Below are positions 32,850 to 44,702 of a DNA stretch of 64,000 nt, one piece after another. The notes beneath the pieces are model-generated. The model worked only from the letters and a program-made list of their open reading frames with translations, was not told the DNA's origin and did not search any database. The stretch is taken from the NCBI GenBank assembly GCA_033220425.1, contig CM065650.1, positions 744,001-808,000 on the forward strand. The letters are read 5' to 3'. The translations under genes were made by a program, and so were the position numbers. Origin of the DNA: Lepraria neglecta. Lineage: Eukaryota > Ascomycota > Lecanoromycetes > Lecanorales > Stereocaulaceae. Position 1 is the stretch's first letter; the number at the start of each line of letters is the position of its first letter.

Positions 32850-34265
32850 ATGACTCGCAAGACCGCCAGCTCCACGGACGCCACCGTCAGTTCTCCGGCA
32901 ACGCCCTCCTCCGAAGCCGTCATCTCCAAGGAGGGGGGAAATCCTTTTGGAGATCAAAGATGCAATGACAGGAACCTATCACCACTATAGATGCTCAAGG
33001 ACTGTGCTACGAACCAATTCGGAGTACTTCGATGTTCTACTAGATCCCATCAAATTCAGCGAAGGCATAGCAATCGAGGCAAAACTACACGAGCTTTCCA
33101 AGCAATACACCGGTCATGCATCTACACCGGCTTCTAAATTGCCCACAGTCGTCGTCTCAGATATCGGCCAGCTCCCAAAAGCCTGCGTCTCTTCGAGCAC
33201 GGTTTTAAGGCTATTTCTCAAGATCTTGCATGATCCAGATACGCCATGGCCAGTACCACGTTCACAATCCGTCAATCTGGTAGCGCTGCTTGCAATAGTG
33301 GCAGACAGATTAGCAGCCATACGCCCCATCAGGGAGTACTTGCGGGTTCAAAAAATCGATACTACGCTATTGAGAGATAGGAGGGCTGGCACTGCCCACC
33401 AGATAGAGCTCGACAACCGGCAGAGACTACTGGCCGGCTTGACCTTTGACTTCCCCGCATGGGTCCGTCAATGCAGCACAGCTCTCATCATCGATGGGCC
33501 GAAAAGAAGGCCGACTACAAACCTGGAGTCGGGCGAGGACGAGGAGGCGGAGGACGACGCCTTGTGGTGGAGAGTTCCCAACGGCGTCGAAGGTGCGTAC
33601 AAGCATGTCCATGTCATTCCGACCTCGATAAGGCTGTAGCCTGATGCATCATTCTCATGAGATTTATGACAAGGCTGCAGCCTTACTTATGACTCATAAA
33701 CACGGAGCTAACGATCGAACTAGAGGAGCTCGCTTGTCGGCGCGAATACGTCTTGGACACTATCAGCTCAGTCCAGAAGCATTTCCTCAATCTCTATATC
33801 AAAAAGTCTCAATGCAGACTCGGCTACGGTTCCTCTCCTCAATGCGATTCCTTCCAGTTAGGCGAAATGCTACGTTTCCTCACGCGTAAAGGGACGATCA
33901 TGATGGAGAGCGCACTTTCCCCTTCATTTGAAGAGGCAGAATCATACACCGGTAGTATCAACGATGTCATTGCACGCCTCAGGGAATGTCCCTCATATCA
34001 GATCGATGAGAACCATAGCCACTGCGGCCTCCGGACTCGATTATTACCTATCTTGGACAGGCTTGATCTTGGTCAAGTGGCTATGTGTCTCGCGTGTTGG
34101 GACGAAGACAGGGTCAAAGAGAGTTGGTTTGAAAGTCCTGGGCAAGGAAGCTGGGAGTTCAGGAAGCGAGACCGTGCAACGGGATGTCAAGAGCATCGTC
34201 ACGCGAAGGCTATGTTCACAGCAGATAAAAGAGACTGGACGCCTGCATACACGGGGATAGCCTGA
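32850..34265 (+). pseudogene. BTB-like protein gene with one frameshift in a G run
   Basis: ATG 32850 (MTRKTASSTDATVSSPATPS) leads to a run of six G at 32933-32938, after which the good frame is shifted by one. With one G fewer the protein would continue directly into EILLEIKDAMTGTYHHYRC. That segment, SRTVLRTNSEYFDVLL and the spacing after it resemble the BTB/POZ fold of a common dothideomycete family. An intron (33593-33723, phase 1) joins GVE to EELACRREYVLDTI, and the frame ends at 34265 with a Cys/His-bearing region (ENHSHCGLRTR). Everything else is intact, so this could be a sequencing error in the homopolymer, a recent mutation, or a different start. BTB-fold proteins usually mediate protein interactions. 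Confidence 0.55.
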
Positions 34266-35284
34266 TGAGAGCAATGGACTATACGGGTCTCGTGACAGGG
34301 TCGATGCTGGAGTAGCAAGTCTCTAGACGGCGGCCTCTGGCTATACCAAGCGGCAATGGTCACATGCTTTCTTATGCTGTGTGCGCCTGTCTTGCCACTA
34401 GTCCATTCCACGTAACAGATGACGAACAGATGACACGATCCGGAGCTGGCTCTGAGTAAGTTTGCGCCATGGTAAATGCTCTATAGGATCCGATGTGGTA
34501 GCATCGCACTGCGCATGGCTATGTGTCGTTTGAATGACTGTAAGACGGAACTGCCTTGCATGGATTCGTTGGATTCGTTGGTATAGACCCGCGAAGGGCT
34601 ATTGCCCCTGCATTCTGTTTGATAAGCACAATGTTGCTCGGACGGAGCCGCAAATCCGTTCGAGGTATTGATTAAGCCATGCCTGCACTGCCGAGAAGCA
34701 TAAGACACTTATGACTCTTCAAGCCTTCTGCCTAATAAGCACTGAAACTGCGGCAGTAAAGCGGCAATAAAGCATTAGAGATATAAGGCCGATGGCGGAG
34801 CTAGAACATAGCCGCATAATTCTCGTAGCGCAAATTTTTGCGAGGCGCAGCAGCAATTTCGAAATTTCGAAGCACGGTAAGCTTATGAACGAAGCTCTGC
34901 GGCGTCCACGTAGGGTTGCACACAGCCATTGGCCATCATTCCCCTGATCCTATTTGAGACAAAGCACTCCAAGCGAAACTCGTCCGCTTCAATATCTTCA
35001 TAACTAGGGCGGTTTACCAGGCTGTCATACACGAGGCATTGCTGCAATGGCAAATGCGAACATGGCCGCTCGAGCATGTGGTGTATAAGAAGGAAGTCCG
35101 CTGGTGCCTTCTTGTTTGCTCACGAGACAAAGACAATCAACTGATCTAGCTGCTCCTCCCATACTCAAAACAGAGCAAATAAAAGTCTTATATATTGGGC
35201 CTTCGCAAGTTCCACAAAACTCTTAATTCTTTGATCAGCCACTTGCAGCTTTCCCGAACCAAGTTTCACAAAACTCTATTAGCC
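34266..35284. other. Gene-less stretch
   Basis: A 64-codon minus frame (35077-34883) has no recognisable features. Nothing else is seen. Confidence 0.4.
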
Positions 35285-36344
35285 ATGCCGTTCATACTTG
35301 AAAGCTCCGGCTCCTCGCTATGTGCCACGTCTCCAAACAGCATTTCACACCACAACATGTCTTCCTTCAACATTTTCAGGAAGAAGTCTCGAAAGAACTC
35401 GGGTTTTATTGATGGGACACCATCAAATTTGTCCGCAACATCTAATCTATCAGCACCAAAATCGCCCTTCGCGGCATTCAGTGCACCAACGAGACGTCCA
35501 GGTAGGATAGCCAGTTTTCCCCTATCTCACAACAACAGCTGCTAAAATTCCGGTAGCGAATCCAGCAACAGTAGAAAATCCATTCGCTACGCCTTCCAAT
35601 GACTCACCGCCATCTTATACGGCACCAGCCACATCCTTGGCCCCTTCAACAGACAACCCATATGCATTTTTGACCACCTTCGATACAATCTTCCTAATCG
35701 ATGACTCCGGCTCCATGGCCGGCCGCTCATGGCGCGAAACGTCCGCCGCTCTCGCAGCCATCACGCCCATCTGCACAGCCCACGATAAAGATGGCATTGA
35801 CATCCACTTCCTCAACGCCCGCGACGAGCCCTCGTACTCAAACATCACCTCCCCGGTAACTGTCCAGCGCATCTTCGATACCGTGCGCCCTTCCGGCGGC
35901 ACACTAACCGGCACCCGCCTAAACGCTATCCTCAAGCCATATCTAAAGGAATGCGAATTGAAGAAGAACAACTTCGACGCCATCAAGCCTCTCAACATCA
36001 TCGTCATCACCGACGGTGTGCCAACCGACGACCCTGAGAGCGTGATCGTTTCCGTGGCTAAGAAGCTGGATAAGCTTGAGGCACCACCGTGGCAGGTGGG
36101 CATTCAGTTCTTCCAGGTCGGCGAGGAGAAGGGCGCTGCTGAGGCTTTGGAGGATTTAGATGATGGCCTGAAGGATGCGAATGGTGGGATTAGGGACATT
36201 GTTGATACGGTGCCTTGGAAGGGAACACAGGGTACGGGGCTGAATGCTGATGGTATTCTTAAGGTGGTGCTTGGATCTGTCAATAAGAGGCTAGATCGCA
36301 AGAGGATCAGTTTGGATGGGAGACCTGGACAGGGTCCCTCGTGA
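35285..36344 (+). CDS. von Willebrand factor A domain protein
   Basis: Two exons (to 35501 and from 35539, phase 1). ATG 35357 (MSSFNIFRKKSRKN) gives 316 aa. The in-frame ATG 35285 would add 24 residues. I prefer 35357 because the basic N terminus looks native, but cannot decide. A low-complexity Ser/Pro/Ala linker reaches about residue 85. A single vWA domain follows. Its metal-dependent adhesion site is complete (DTIFLIDDSGSM, a threonine in GGTLTGT, and VITDGVPTDD). The C terminus is short and basic (KRLDRKRISLDGRPGQG). There is no signal peptide or membrane segment, so it is probably cytosolic. Such stand-alone vWA proteins are common in filamentous fungi and their role is largely unknown. 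Confidence 0.88.
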
Positions 36345-37123
36345 GAGCATTTGAGATGACTTGGGAACTCCGATTTGACACAGACATCGGCGAAGCGATC
36401 AATGCATGCGAACTGAACTTTGCGAGGAAGGCTTTGAGCAAATGCGCCTCGACACACAATCGAAAGGCTCCAAGTATTCACTCGGAGCCAGAGAACACAA
36501 CAAAAAAGGCGTTGGAAAGGGGCTCATTGGTCCGGTCTGGATTTATTTCCTAGGCCCTTGGCTCACTATACCCCACGGTATTAGATTTTTGTTACTTACT
36601 TTTCTTGTCAATAACTTCTTTGGTAGTGTTAGAATGACACTAAGGCTCATGGAGAAAGTCAGTTTCAAACATTTAGATTCTGATTAAGCTAACTTCAATT
36701 GAATTCTCGTTATGCCAATGTTTGATCCTGACTAGCTGGTGGCTATTGCTGCTAGCTATAAAGGAGCGAAGCGAAAACCCTCCCATACAGGTTGGAACCC
36801 AATATTAGTACCGTCCAATCATGTCTCCAGCCAACTCGACCACAAATGAAGACACACTCATCAATCCGATTCAAGAGGCTGATGTAACCAAACTTGATCC
36901 AAGAGGGTAGCCTCTGGACCCATAAGTCCATGGAAGTGGGGACTTGAGTCTTACGGCGCGATGGGTTGTCCAGATCGACATAATTAGGCGGCGGACTCAG
37001 ATTTAAAGGGCGTTTCTTCTTGCTCGAATGCTCTTCTGCTGGTTCCTTCAACCATCCCTCTGGCAATGAAAGCTTGGTGGTGTATGGCTCTTTTTTCGTA
37101 GCTTGTAGCTCGTCCGCCGTCTC
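36345..37123. other. Gene-less stretch
   Basis: Only short open frames on both strands, none recognised. Confidence 0.4.
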
Positions 37124-37940
37124 TTAGCTAACTAGCTTCACTTTTTTCCCCCAGAAGTCCAGCACAAAATCGCCACCTTGCTCCATCAATTCGCCTACTT
37201 CTTCTCCCTCGAAATGTCGAAAGTTTTGTGCGAGACATGTGGTGACGAGTTCGCGTAAGGGCTCTTCTTCGCTGACGAGGCTGTCAGTATTGACGTAGAC
37301 GTAGCTGATTAATTTGACAAGGTTCGAGACCATCGGTGTTATGGGGACGATGGGGACCCATGAAGAGCAGCATCGCCTTGATGTTTTTGTAGGCAAGGTC
37401 ATTGAGGGAGGGTAAAAGCATGTAATTGGCGAGTGCGTAGAGCTTGGCGTCGGTGAGGAGGGTAGCTGAAGTAGCACCTGGGGCCAACCTGTTCTTTGGA
37501 CCATAAATCAAACTCGAATGAGAATAATGGGCTCGGAAAAATCCTTTCGGATCCGTAGTGAAGGTCTTCGAGAGGCGAGAGGTAGCTTTTAGTTTGGTTG
37601 TCAGCGCCCATACTCCTCTCCTCACACCATTGTGTGAAGAATGGATGCCTGTATTATTTCGCTGGAGTCGTGGTGGTTGGAATCGCTTTTCCATCGAACA
37701 GCTTTTGGAGTGCTTTGATATCGGATTTCTCTGCGGACTACTGGGGCTCTGGCCAGTCGTAGTCTGCTGTGTATATCCACGATAGTAGTCCGGCAATGGT
37801 CTCTGGATCCCAATCTTCCTGCACAATCTTAAACTCTATGTTGTTTTTCCATTTGCCTTTCAGCATGGCTTTGAGCTTGTCAGACTTTGACAGGATAGCT
37901 GTGTGAGCGTGGAACGAGTGGCGATCAGGCCCTACGACGG
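37124..37940 (-). pseudogene. Broken BTB/POZ-domain gene
   Basis: On the minus strand one frame encodes the central BTB fold (HSFHAHTAILSKSDKLKAML, then EDWDPETIAGLLSWIYTADY). It meets a TAG after DWPEP and a TAA a little later. Another frame supplies the helical part typical of these proteins (DAKLYALANYMLLPSLNDLA), and a third the C terminus (NTDSLVSEEEPLRELVTTC), ending at 37124. Several stops and frame changes separate the pieces, so it is non-functional. The N-terminal strand of the BTB fold is not visible upstream. BTB proteins of this type are frequent and often multicopy in dothideomycetes. Confidence 0.6.
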
Positions 37941-39432
37941 GCTCGATGATTGGGCTAGTGAAGGACCTAATTGTTGGATCATTCTTTGTTATCTGGGGGA
38001 AGACGCTGGAGGCGTGGTAAGCTTACTTGACTTGATCGTTGGCTGGCATCTTAGCTGTTGGTTAGTTCTCCATGTCACCTCTTTGATGTCTGACGAGCTC
38101 GGCGAAGGCTTCCTGGCCGATGGCGTGAGGAATATGGCAGAACGTTTCAAGTGGGAAGGTAGTACTTGATAAAAGGGCTGGAAGTCAGCTTCCCGTTCTG
38201 TAGCTCGTTCGAGGTCTGAGGGGATCTGAAGGTGAAGAGCGCGTTAAGTAGTGAATGGCGTTAATGAATCAAGCGCGGTATGCAGTGAATTTATCACAAT
38301 GAAGCCAATGACAGCTCAGCATATTTACTACAAGATTTTCCAATCAGTGATGTTAATGATGAAGTGATGGCACGAACATAGTAGAAAGCTTGTTCTGTAT
38401 GGAAAGCATGACACTACGAGCTCCTTTGGGGGAGGATCAACGACACGGAAAAGGAGAGCTTCTTGATCTCAGCTCCAACAGCAAAAGCAGATCCGGTTCC
38501 AGTTTCTCTAAAGAGTCAGCAGCTAGCGAATCCAGATCATTTCCAAGTATAAAAAGGCCGGCTTCAAAGGAGTGGTGGAGCTTTATTAAACCCAATCATG
38601 TTCTACATTGAGCGGATAATGTTCCATCTTTGACGCTGTGAAGTAAATAGATAGCAATAACATGGGTCGTTCTATCCCGAAATGGTTTTACTTTGAGCTA
38701 TTCTACTGCGGCCATAGTCCCCTGCGTTGATGCCAGCCACACCAGAGTAGGTAGTGGAGCTTGCTTCGAGTCTTGGTTTGCTTTTATTGTTGGAGCTCGA
38801 ACTGCCATCCCATTTTACTACTTAGTGCAGACATTCATATCTGTGGGCTCGTTGAGCGACCCTTTTCCAGCGAGAGTTCATACTATGACGACGGGAGTGT
38901 CGACCTGGCCTCATTTCTTGGCGTTTCATCCCCTAAGGCAACCTAAGAATCTGGTTCTGAAATGTAGGACTAATCGGGCTACTGTTTGTCTCACTGGCTC
39001 TCCATGGCGAATTTCTTCGAGCACGCCGAGAGAGAGAGAGGCTGAGAAACCATAAGTGTGGCTGTAAAGTCAGTCTACCTAGGGCTATGCAGCAAGCTTA
39101 CCAAGGAACGCCCTACGCCACGTCCTTTCCCTAAGAATCAAGGGTCGCGTCAATTTGACCAGGGTAGGACAGACCTCGCTCCTCAACCCCCATTTCATCT
39201 TCAATCTTTCACAACCTGCCCTAATTCGCAATTTATCCTCTGCTTTGCTGTAAATATTCGTGTTTTCCATGCTGTAATTAGATGCGACACTACATGTCTA
39301 CCTGTTATTCTTTTTGCGTTTGCCGCAAGTGATAATGTCTCCTCCCTGGTCTCTTTATTGAGGCTGGTACATGCAATCTATTCGCGCAGAATCACTTCGC
39401 GTCAGAAGGCAAAAATCCTATTCGACTGTGAC
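37941..39432. other. Gene-less stretch
   Basis: A 73-codon plus frame (38390-38611) is Ser-rich and unrecognised. I see no other structure. Confidence 0.35.
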
Positions 39433-41561
39433 ATGGATCCAATCAGCGCCTCTACTACCGCCTTGAGCGTCATCGGTACGGCCATAAAAGTGGGCCGGGA
39501 AACATACATACTTGTTCAAGGGGCCCGTACGGCGCCTGCACATATACAACGCCTTGCTACAGAGATGCAGGGTCTCTACAACCTTCTTGCGACCATCCAA
39601 CGGCTTTTGGAGAAGAACCACACTCAGAATGACCAGATTATTACGGATATGCTAGAGAACTTGGAGACCATCCTGCATGACTGCATTGAGGTCTTTAAGG
39701 ACGTAAAGAAGATCATGAACCCCTTCTTGGATAGTCATGGTGAAGCGAGCGCAGGAAGATAGAGGGGTTTTCTTTGGGCTACCTTTAAGAAGGATGACGT
39801 GATGGCGTTGCAGCAGACTTTGGGGTCTTATAGAGCTATGCTGAATATGAGTTTCTCTGCTCTCAGTGTGTAAGTCCATCGCCTTCTCTTCGCGCTCCTG
39901 TGGTACATGCCGCCCGAGAACCCTCGTTTCAGCTTTTACACGTTCAAATGCTAGGCATAGCTTGGCTTGCAGGTGACCAAAGTGAGGAGGAACAGGACTG
40001 TTTCCAAGCTATTGTCGTCCCGTTTCAAACTCCGCCTGCCAATTTGCTTTGGCGCTTCCATTAGCAAGCCAAACCGAGGATTTTCCATCGTCGATTAAAG
40101 AGAGCAGAATGCAAAGCTTTCAACGGTGAAGGCGAGCATGGAATTCTACAGAATCGCGGCCATATTCTAGCTCTACTGTCATTCGCGAGCTTTCTTTCTT
40201 TAATTTATGCGCTATCTCTACTAATACTATTCAGAATTTATGCCTCGCATACCGATGACGTTGTTGTGAAAATCGACAAGAATACCAGTCAGATCAAAGG
40301 CAACCTCGAAAACATGCAGTCCGATGCTTCTCGCATCGATACTCGCCTGAAGGTGCTACAGAAAGCCGTCAAGAGACTAGAGCGGCACTTGGATGACCAA
40401 GAGAGGGAGGAACTTCTCGGAGAGGGAGAAGCGCAAGGGGACCAGGCTGTGGATCCCATCGATTCGCCGAGCGCCAACAATCGACCTGAAAGCAACAGAA
40501 CGAGCGTCGCGTCGTACAATTCTTCGCTACGCAGATCACTGCGGGATCTCGGATCGATCATATCGTCATCTTCTGCCATGTCTCGCATGCCAAGCATGTT
40601 GATCTCAGCCGTTCCCGAATCAGCTGAGCAACACCCAAGCCAGAAAGGTGGCCTTGTTATGGCTCAGGAAGAAGGAGGGAATGGGGCGTTAGAGGACGAC
40701 GAAAAATATCGGGCTTTCATAGAGACAGTTGCGAGCCTCAAACTTGACGAAGATCCAGACTCAGAGCTATCGACAACGCCCACATTCCAGGAGAACTCCC
40801 CTGATTTGGGAGATCTGGACGACAATCATACCGGTCACCGTATAGGCTTTGACACGACATCTGAGGGACATGATTGGGATTCCGAAGCTGCGAACCCTTC
40901 CGCCATCAGCCCATGTGGCGCTCTGGAGGCTCTACAGCTGTTACCACGTCCACCGGATTATTTACAAAATCCGAGACCGCCACCACTGCCCCCCGGACTA
41001 CATAGAAGACAAGTCTCAGAAAGCGCCATATAGACCATCCAGAAGCTTGAGCCTCTAACACCTGCAATGGCATTCGTAGCAGCTTTGAAAGACCCTGTGG
41101 TGGCAGACCTCAAGAATAGTGTTGAGGACTGGAAAGGACTCAGCGTTGAAACCTTCGGTGACCTCTTGCTCAACGACACCCTTGTGATCACAAGAGGGAC
41201 AAATAGCAGCGACAGACTCACATATCACATCTACCTCTTCGAGCGCATCTTGCTGTGCTGCAAACCCAACAATTCCAAACCCAAGAAAGGGCTTTGGATA
41301 TCGAAGAAGCCGGAAACGTCCAGTCTGCAAGGTCCACTCTTGCTACTTAAGGGACGAATTTTCATGAACGATGTCACTCGTGTGATCCCTTTCACTCGTG
41401 CAAATCCTAATTCGAGGGACTGGCAGTATGCGATGGTGCTATGCTTCAAAGGCGATGGGCAAGAGGAGACTTTCTCTGTTTACTTTGATGACCCGGGTAC
41501 CATGGATACTTGGGTGAAGCTCATCAACCTGCAATCTGAGGCTATGAAATACCACGCGTGA
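39433..41561 (+). pseudogene. STAND-type N-terminal domain fused to a Cdc24-like PH domain, two TAG stops
   Basis: ATG 39433 opens a frame that starts MDPISASTTALSVIGTAIKV, typical of the fungal STAND N-terminal domain (PigL_N, PF17111). TAG at 39760-39762 falls in GR*RGFLWATF, where relatives have Trp. The frame then continues to a donor at 39870. A 365-nt intron leads to 40235, and the same frame runs through a coiled-coil-like part and an acidic linker to a second TAG at 41031-41033. After it, still in frame, comes a PH domain like that of Cdc24 (ADLKNSVEDWKGLSVETFG, YLFERILLCC, LLKGRIFMNDV), ending at 41561. The linked architecture is unusual. Both stops would need only one base change, and G-to-A would explain the first. 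Confidence 0.6.
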
Positions 41562-42260
41562 CCCCCTCTTCGATGCAAATGCATACAAGGCAAATAAACC
41601 CATTTGACCTCGAAACTTGGTCTTCCGGGTATTAGGTAGCGAGGATTCACAGACCCGCAGGCGAGAGTATGGACTTGAATATGGCTCCTTTCAAGCCACT
41701 ATCTGGGAATTAAAGACTTGGCAGGTCACAGTTTCAAGGCGACCTACCGACAGCTCGAGTTGGACATATGCTTTTTGTGAATGGTACGGGGTTGGAAACG
41801 TGGATCTCAATAATACGGAGGAGCTTCGAACATGCCAATTTTGCGGTGCAATTCCAGTTTCTTTTGTAATCGGCGAGTCGCATTGAGTGGAAGGATCAGA
41901 GAAAAGTTTGACGCGTCGGTTTCCCCTCGTCTTGATGGGCTAGGTCTGTTCTGCTTCCGGGGGCTATGCTTTCTGTGTCCGCATTTGGGTTTGAATGATA
42001 CTTTTACGAACCGTTTTAATAAGGTCTTTATTCAGCCGCATACAACCTCAAGCAAGTGTTTCGTTCTGTATCTATCGCTCTCCAGATATGTAAATGGACT
42101 GCTCTCCTTAAGAAAACATGGACATAATCACAATCTAAATACGCAGCTTACGAATGACAAAATACACGAAAATCAAGACCAGCTCAAAACTACAAACCTC
42201 AGTCCCTCGACCCCTCCAAAACCCTCAAGCCTACCATATACCACACTTCTCTAACAATTA
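41562..42260. other. Gene-less stretch with a short dispersed repeat
   Basis: The 32-nt stretch 41826-41857 matches 60406-60437 with two mismatches (TCGAACATGCCAA..., ending GCGGTGCAATTCCAG), and similarity fades gradually beyond it. This may be a remnant of a dispersed repeat. No gene is supported. Confidence 0.4.
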
Positions 42261-42470
42261 TCATTGAATTCTGAACCAGGACGCGCCGTCAATCCCGTCC
42301 TGAATTTTGTTCCACAAGTGGCCCCACAAGCCCCGCTTGACTAACAACGACGCTGATGATGACGATGGTTGCATGGTGTATGATGCTGCTTGCGGTTGAA
42401 GCGGTGTGGCGCTGGCGACGGCGAAGATGAAGATGGTGGCGAGGAGGAGTATGCTAGTGGGGAGATGCAT
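42261..42470 (-). CDS. Small secreted peptide precursor (69 aa)
   Basis: A single exon from ATG 42470 encodes 69 aa. Residues 1-21 are a clear signal peptide (MHLPTSILLLATIFIFAVAS, cleavage likely after ASA). A Ser/Gln-rich pro-segment follows to residue 44. Lys-Arg at 45-46 is a Kex2-type processing site. The last 23 residues, beginning GLWGHLWNKIQDG and ending in WFRIQ, would be released as a short Trp-rich peptide. On a helical wheel, spacing of Leu, Trp and Ile against His, Lys and Asp suggests an amphipathic helix. There are no cysteines. A signalling, antimicrobial or host-directed peptide is possible, but none is shown. No paralogue is seen in the window, and a gene this short could be chance. 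Confidence 0.45.
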   Translation of the reverse strand: MHLPTSILLLATIFIFAVASATPLQPQAASYTMQPSSSSASLLVKRGLWGHLWNKIQDGIDGASWFRIQ

Positions 42471-43329
42471 TGTGTGATAGTACGATTGGTAACTCAATTG
42501 GATGGTGGTGATATCAATGATTGATTTGATGTATGGAGGTATTAAATGTAGGGTTGATGTGCTGTTGTGGAAGCGGAGGAGACGAAGGTGCGAAAGGAAA
42601 AAGGGTGTACGAAGATAGGGAAAATATGGCAATCTCAAATGGAGAAAGCCCATTGTACGAGTCTCCTTGGCGTTGGACCAAGGCTTTGATCGCCACACGT
42701 TACCTATTGTTTAGATCTTAGATTTGGTGGCATTGTTGCGTCGGACTGCGACAAAGCTGACATCAATGATCTTATTGAGTATGGGAAGAGAATTGATTGG
42801 TCGAGACGAGCCTAGGAAATACTGTTGAATTAGCACAGGAACGGTAGGATTGGCACGGAAAACACAAGTGGAAGCACGATCAGTTCATATCTGCTTGTGA
42901 GCAATACAGATATACATATTCTGAAAACCATCAAGCTCAATAAGAGCCCTCGAAACCCCAAGTTGGGGGCCAGATCTGCCTTATTTGGTGCGCCTTGGCA
43001 GGTCACGTGAAGTTTTTGAGAGCGTAAACAAGCGCGATGGAATATTATTGAGTCTTTCACCATCCATCATCCATGTGTAGCCTCGCATAAAAGCCATCGG
43101 GAGTTATTCCTGATCCCAAAAATCGTTTTTTTCAAAGAGCAGACCCTGCCAAGACCTCTTGAGAAATGTGCCACGCTCGCCATACTCCCCTGGTTTAACA
43201 GCCAGCATTGATTCGGCAAAGACCAGGCAAGAACCAGAAAAAAGCTCATTCGGGGGCGCTGTTGTATCTCTACACACACATGTATATATATGTATTATAT
43301 ACACCCCGAACTTCGGATTGGCAACTACC
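42471..43329. other. Gene-less stretch
   Basis: Nothing is recognised beyond the likely promoter of the peptide gene. Confidence 0.35.
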
Positions 43330-43447
43330 GTTTTCGATCAGGAAAGGGAGCAGGGCCGCTTTAGAGGGAGCAACGAGGGAGCAAGAGGGAGCAGCGAGGG
43401 AGCAAGAGGGAGTAAGAGGGAGCAAGAGGGAGTAAGAGGGAGCAAGC
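43330..43447. repeat. AGGGAGCA-rich tandem array
   Basis: About a dozen imperfect units of GGGAGCA/GGGAGTA, many spaced 8-11 bp (for example GAGGGAGCAAGAGGGAGTAA), lie directly against the left end of the next element. A second array of the same unit lies near 53890-54010. Confidence 0.7.
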
Positions 43448-43821
43448 CTGAATCCGCAAGCCTCATAGGGCTGAGGTTCATACGTCGAGTTTTTATTGCA
43501 TATTTCGACTTATTTGACTCCAATGGAACTACTAGCTATATATTAGCCTTTCTCATAACGCTGTCCTCTTCCTATCAGTTGATCCTTAAGCTCTCCAGAG
43601 GTCTGCTGCCTATACTTGCCCTGCTCCGCCCACCGTCCTTATTGTAGATCCTGAGTAGTTACCCTTAACCATAGGGTCAGTAGGGGAGGACGTATAGACA
43701 TCGTAGACGTAAGCTGGATGTAATTTAGCATATATTATTGAATTAATGGCGTTGAATAAGTCGATATTTGCAGTAAAAAATCAATGTATGGACTTCAGCC
43801 CTATGAGGCTTGCGGATTCAG
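43448..43821. mobile_element. MITE-like element with 27-bp perfect terminal inverted repeats
   Basis: The ends 43448-43474 (CTGAATCCGCAAGCCTCATA...) and 43795-43821 are perfect 27-bp reverse complements. Weaker inverted similarity continues inward for about 50 bp on each side. The element is 374 bp and non-coding. No clear target duplication is visible. It replaces the 5' end of the epimerase-like gene that follows. Confidence 0.7.
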
Positions 43822-43824
43822 TGG

Positions 43825-44702
43825 GTTTGCGGATTCGCCTTTGTCCGAGCTGTCAAAGGTGTCTCGGCCGTCGTACATACCGCAACGATCTTCTCCCTGG
43901 ACCCGAATCCTCACAACGTGATCCCGGGGACGATATCGGGAACCGTCAATGCGCTGGAAGCAGCCGCCCAGGAGCCAAGCGTGAAGCGCTTCGTCCTCAC
44001 GTCTTCTTCCCTTGCCGCCGTGATCCCAAAGCCTAACAACCCCGTGAAGGTAACCACCGATACATGGACCGACGAGGCTGTGGAGTTGGCGTATCGCGAC
44101 CCGCCCTATGAGCCGGAGCGCGCGTTGTCTGTATACGCCGCCAGTAAGACCTTGTCTGAAAGAGAAGCTTGGAAGTTCATGGACGAGGGAAAGCCTGCTT
44201 TCACCCTGAACACCGTCCTACCCAATATGAACTTCGGCGCGAGCCTCGACTTCGCCAACCAAGGTCACCCCTCCACCTCAGCCATCCTTGCAGAGCTCTT
44301 CAAGGGAGATACCAACTACCTCGGCGGCATTACACCTCGTAGGTCCCACTCATGTACACCACGAAAGGGGAGAAAAAAAATAACAGGCACTGACCCAAAT
44401 CCCAGAGTACTATGTCGATGGTGCAGGATGACGCCTTACTGCACGTCGCTGCCGTCATCCACCCCGGTGTTCAGTCCGAGCGTATCTTCGCCTTCGCCGA
44501 GCCCGTGAACGGAGACGGTGTTCTGGCCATCCTCCGTAAACTCTATCCGAGCCGGAGCTTTCCCGCCAACTTCCAGGCCGAGGAGGATGTGAGCGATATT
44601 GTGCCTCGGAAGCGAGCTGAAGCCTTGTTGCGCGAAATGGGCAGACACGGGTGGACAAGCTTGGAGGAAAGCATCAAGAGGAACACGGAAGACCTGGTGT
44701 AA
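43825..44702 (+). pseudogene. 5'-truncated NAD-dependent epimerase/ketoreductase-like gene
   Basis: The frame picks up directly after the MITE-like element as GFAFVRAVKGVSAVVHTATI, which in extended SDR enzymes lies ~60-70 residues after the start. The N-terminal strand with the NAD(P) glycine motif is gone. VLTSSSLAAV and the catalytic YxxxK (YAASKTLSE) are present, as is TVLPNMNFG. An intron at about 44341-44404 leads to a 3' exon in which one extra G (after YYVD) shifts the frame, and then DDALLHVAAVIHP runs to the stop at 44702. Both truncation and frameshift show that it is dead. It may have been part of a metabolite cluster with the SDR and prenyltransferase that follow. Confidence 0.75.

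Noticed and set aside
36752-37066. 104-codon minus-strand frame
   Set aside because: No domain, no paralogue and no splice continuity to the broken BTB gene next to it.
43330-43500. Possible CRISPR-like array in the GGGAGCA repeats
   Set aside because: The units are 8-11 bp without unique spacers, so this is a simple tandem repeat.
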